Source: Psychroserpens sp. Hel_I_66
GTDB lineage: Bacteria > Bacteroidota > Bacteroidia > Flavobacteriales > Flavobacteriaceae
Direction of reading: 5' to 3'
Assembly (NCBI RefSeq): GCF_000799465.1
Contig: NZ_JUGU01000001.1
Coordinates: 744,001 to 808,000, forward strand
Length of the DNA: 64,000 nt
Position numbers and translations under genes: made by a program. The notes beneath the pieces were generated by a model, which searched no databases, was not told where the DNA came from, and saw only the letters and a list, made by a program, of their open reading frames with translations. Positions 63,685 through 64,000 of the stretch are shown in pieces (within the stretch, counting starts at the first letter, position 1; every line of letters starts with the position of its first letter).

Positions 63685-64000
63685 ATGGAGAATAATTATA
63701 AAATGGTAGCAAAAACCTTATTTGGTTTTGAAGAATTACTTGAGAGGGAACTGATACAATTAGGCGCAATGCATGTTAAAAAAGGCGTTAGAAATGTAAG
63801 TTTTGAAGGAGATAAAGGTTTTATGTACAAAGCAAATCTTTCATTAAGAACAGCTATAAAAATTTTAAAACCCATCCATACTTTTAAAGTTAACAATGAG
63901 CAGGATCTTTATGATCAAATTTATAAAATGCCTTGGCACGAGTATCTAAAACCAACAGGTACTTTGGCCATTAGTGCTACTGTAAATTCTGATGCTTTTA
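63685..64000 (+). CDS. THUMP-domain RNA methyltransferase (RlmL/RlmK-like), 3' end outside window
   Basis: The first 105 residues of a class I rRNA methyltransferase. ATG 63685 starts ENNYKMVAKTLFGFEELLER, and the frame stays open to the window end. NVSFEGDKGFMYKANLSLRT, then AIKILKPIHTF and YDQIYKMPWHEYLKPTGTLA are the ferredoxin-like and THUMP parts found at the N-terminus of RlmL-type 23S rRNA guanine-N2 methyltransferases. The catalytic domain lies beyond the window. A TAnnTTTG element upstream supports transcription from here. Confidence 0.88.
   Translation, partial: MENNYKMVAKTLFGFEELLERELIQLGAMHVKKGVRNVSFEGDKGFMYKANLSLRTAIKILKPIHTFKVNNEQDLYDQIYKMPWHEYLKPTGTLAISATVNSDAF

Overview
The window looks like chromosomal DNA of a marine member of the Flavobacteriaceae (Bacteroidota). 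It is AT-rich, and Shine-Dalgarno sites are weak or absent while several genes start with TTG. It carries gliding genes (gldF, gldG), type IX secretion (T9SS) C-terminal sorting domains, promoter elements of the TAnnTTTG class, and families typical of the group (DUF4294, DUF4870, an ABC permease fused to an M1 peptidase, a DUF4212 symporter pair). A species cannot be named from the sequence. No rRNA, tRNA, CRISPR array, insertion sequence or phage gene was seen. No gap between genes exceeds about 250 bases; the longest, 35568-35816 and 22096-22306, hold nothing I recognise beyond presumed promoters.

Layout. 1-7794: end of a beta-glucan (probably laminarin) utilisation locus, with two GH16 endoglucanases, a GH3 beta-glucosidase, two T9SS-sorted proteins and a LacI-type regulator. 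7921-13638: a four-gene DNA repair cassette (MBL exonuclease, ATP-dependent ligase, Lhr-like helicase, PdeM phosphoesterase) with overlapping stops and starts. 13770-16320: small membrane proteins, lipoproteins and a methyltransferase with no normal start codon. 16478-21146: dnaN and the gldF-gldG operon, with an unfamiliar gene inserted between gldF and gldG. 21259-26639: SAM hydroxide adenosyltransferase, phoH, purC, a lipoprotein with a frameshift, an NTF2-like protein, and a DUF3037/HipA-like kinase pair. 26663-33183: acyltransferase, alanine symporter, and an acetate uptake and activation group (DUF4212, frameshifted SSS symporter, acs). 33276-38911: esterase, an AraC-BLUF photoreceptor regulator, a drug-efflux MFS protein and an ABC exporter. 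39039-48047: a secreted dikinase-like protein, three exported serine hydrolases and an NTT-like nucleotide transporter with HEAT repeats. 48216-51738: a three-subunit acyl-CoA carboxylase. 51822-64000: PrsW protease, Nudix hydrolase, M42 peptidase, ABC ATPase plus permease-peptidase fusion, DUF4294, hemolysin III, DUF3124, VOC, DUF4268, ZIP transporter, a methyltransferase, and the start of a THUMP-domain RNA methyltransferase.

Most unusual points. (1) An 8-mer, TTCCGAAG, occurs about 52 times on the two strands by eye count, where base composition predicts between one and two. It lies in all reading frames and between genes, at a density like known DNA uptake sequences. (2) The 39-48 kb locus combines an exported protein built like a dikinase (phosphohistidine domain before the ATP-binding domain) with a putative nucleotide transporter and penicillin-recognising-type serine hydrolases; this could be an undescribed ATP-using envelope system. 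(3) An AraC regulator ends in a BLUF domain whose flavin-contact residues sit at exactly the spacing of AppA. (4) Two one-base frameshifts (near 24495 and 30938) lie in or beside homopolymers and may be sequencing errors, recent mutations or switches.
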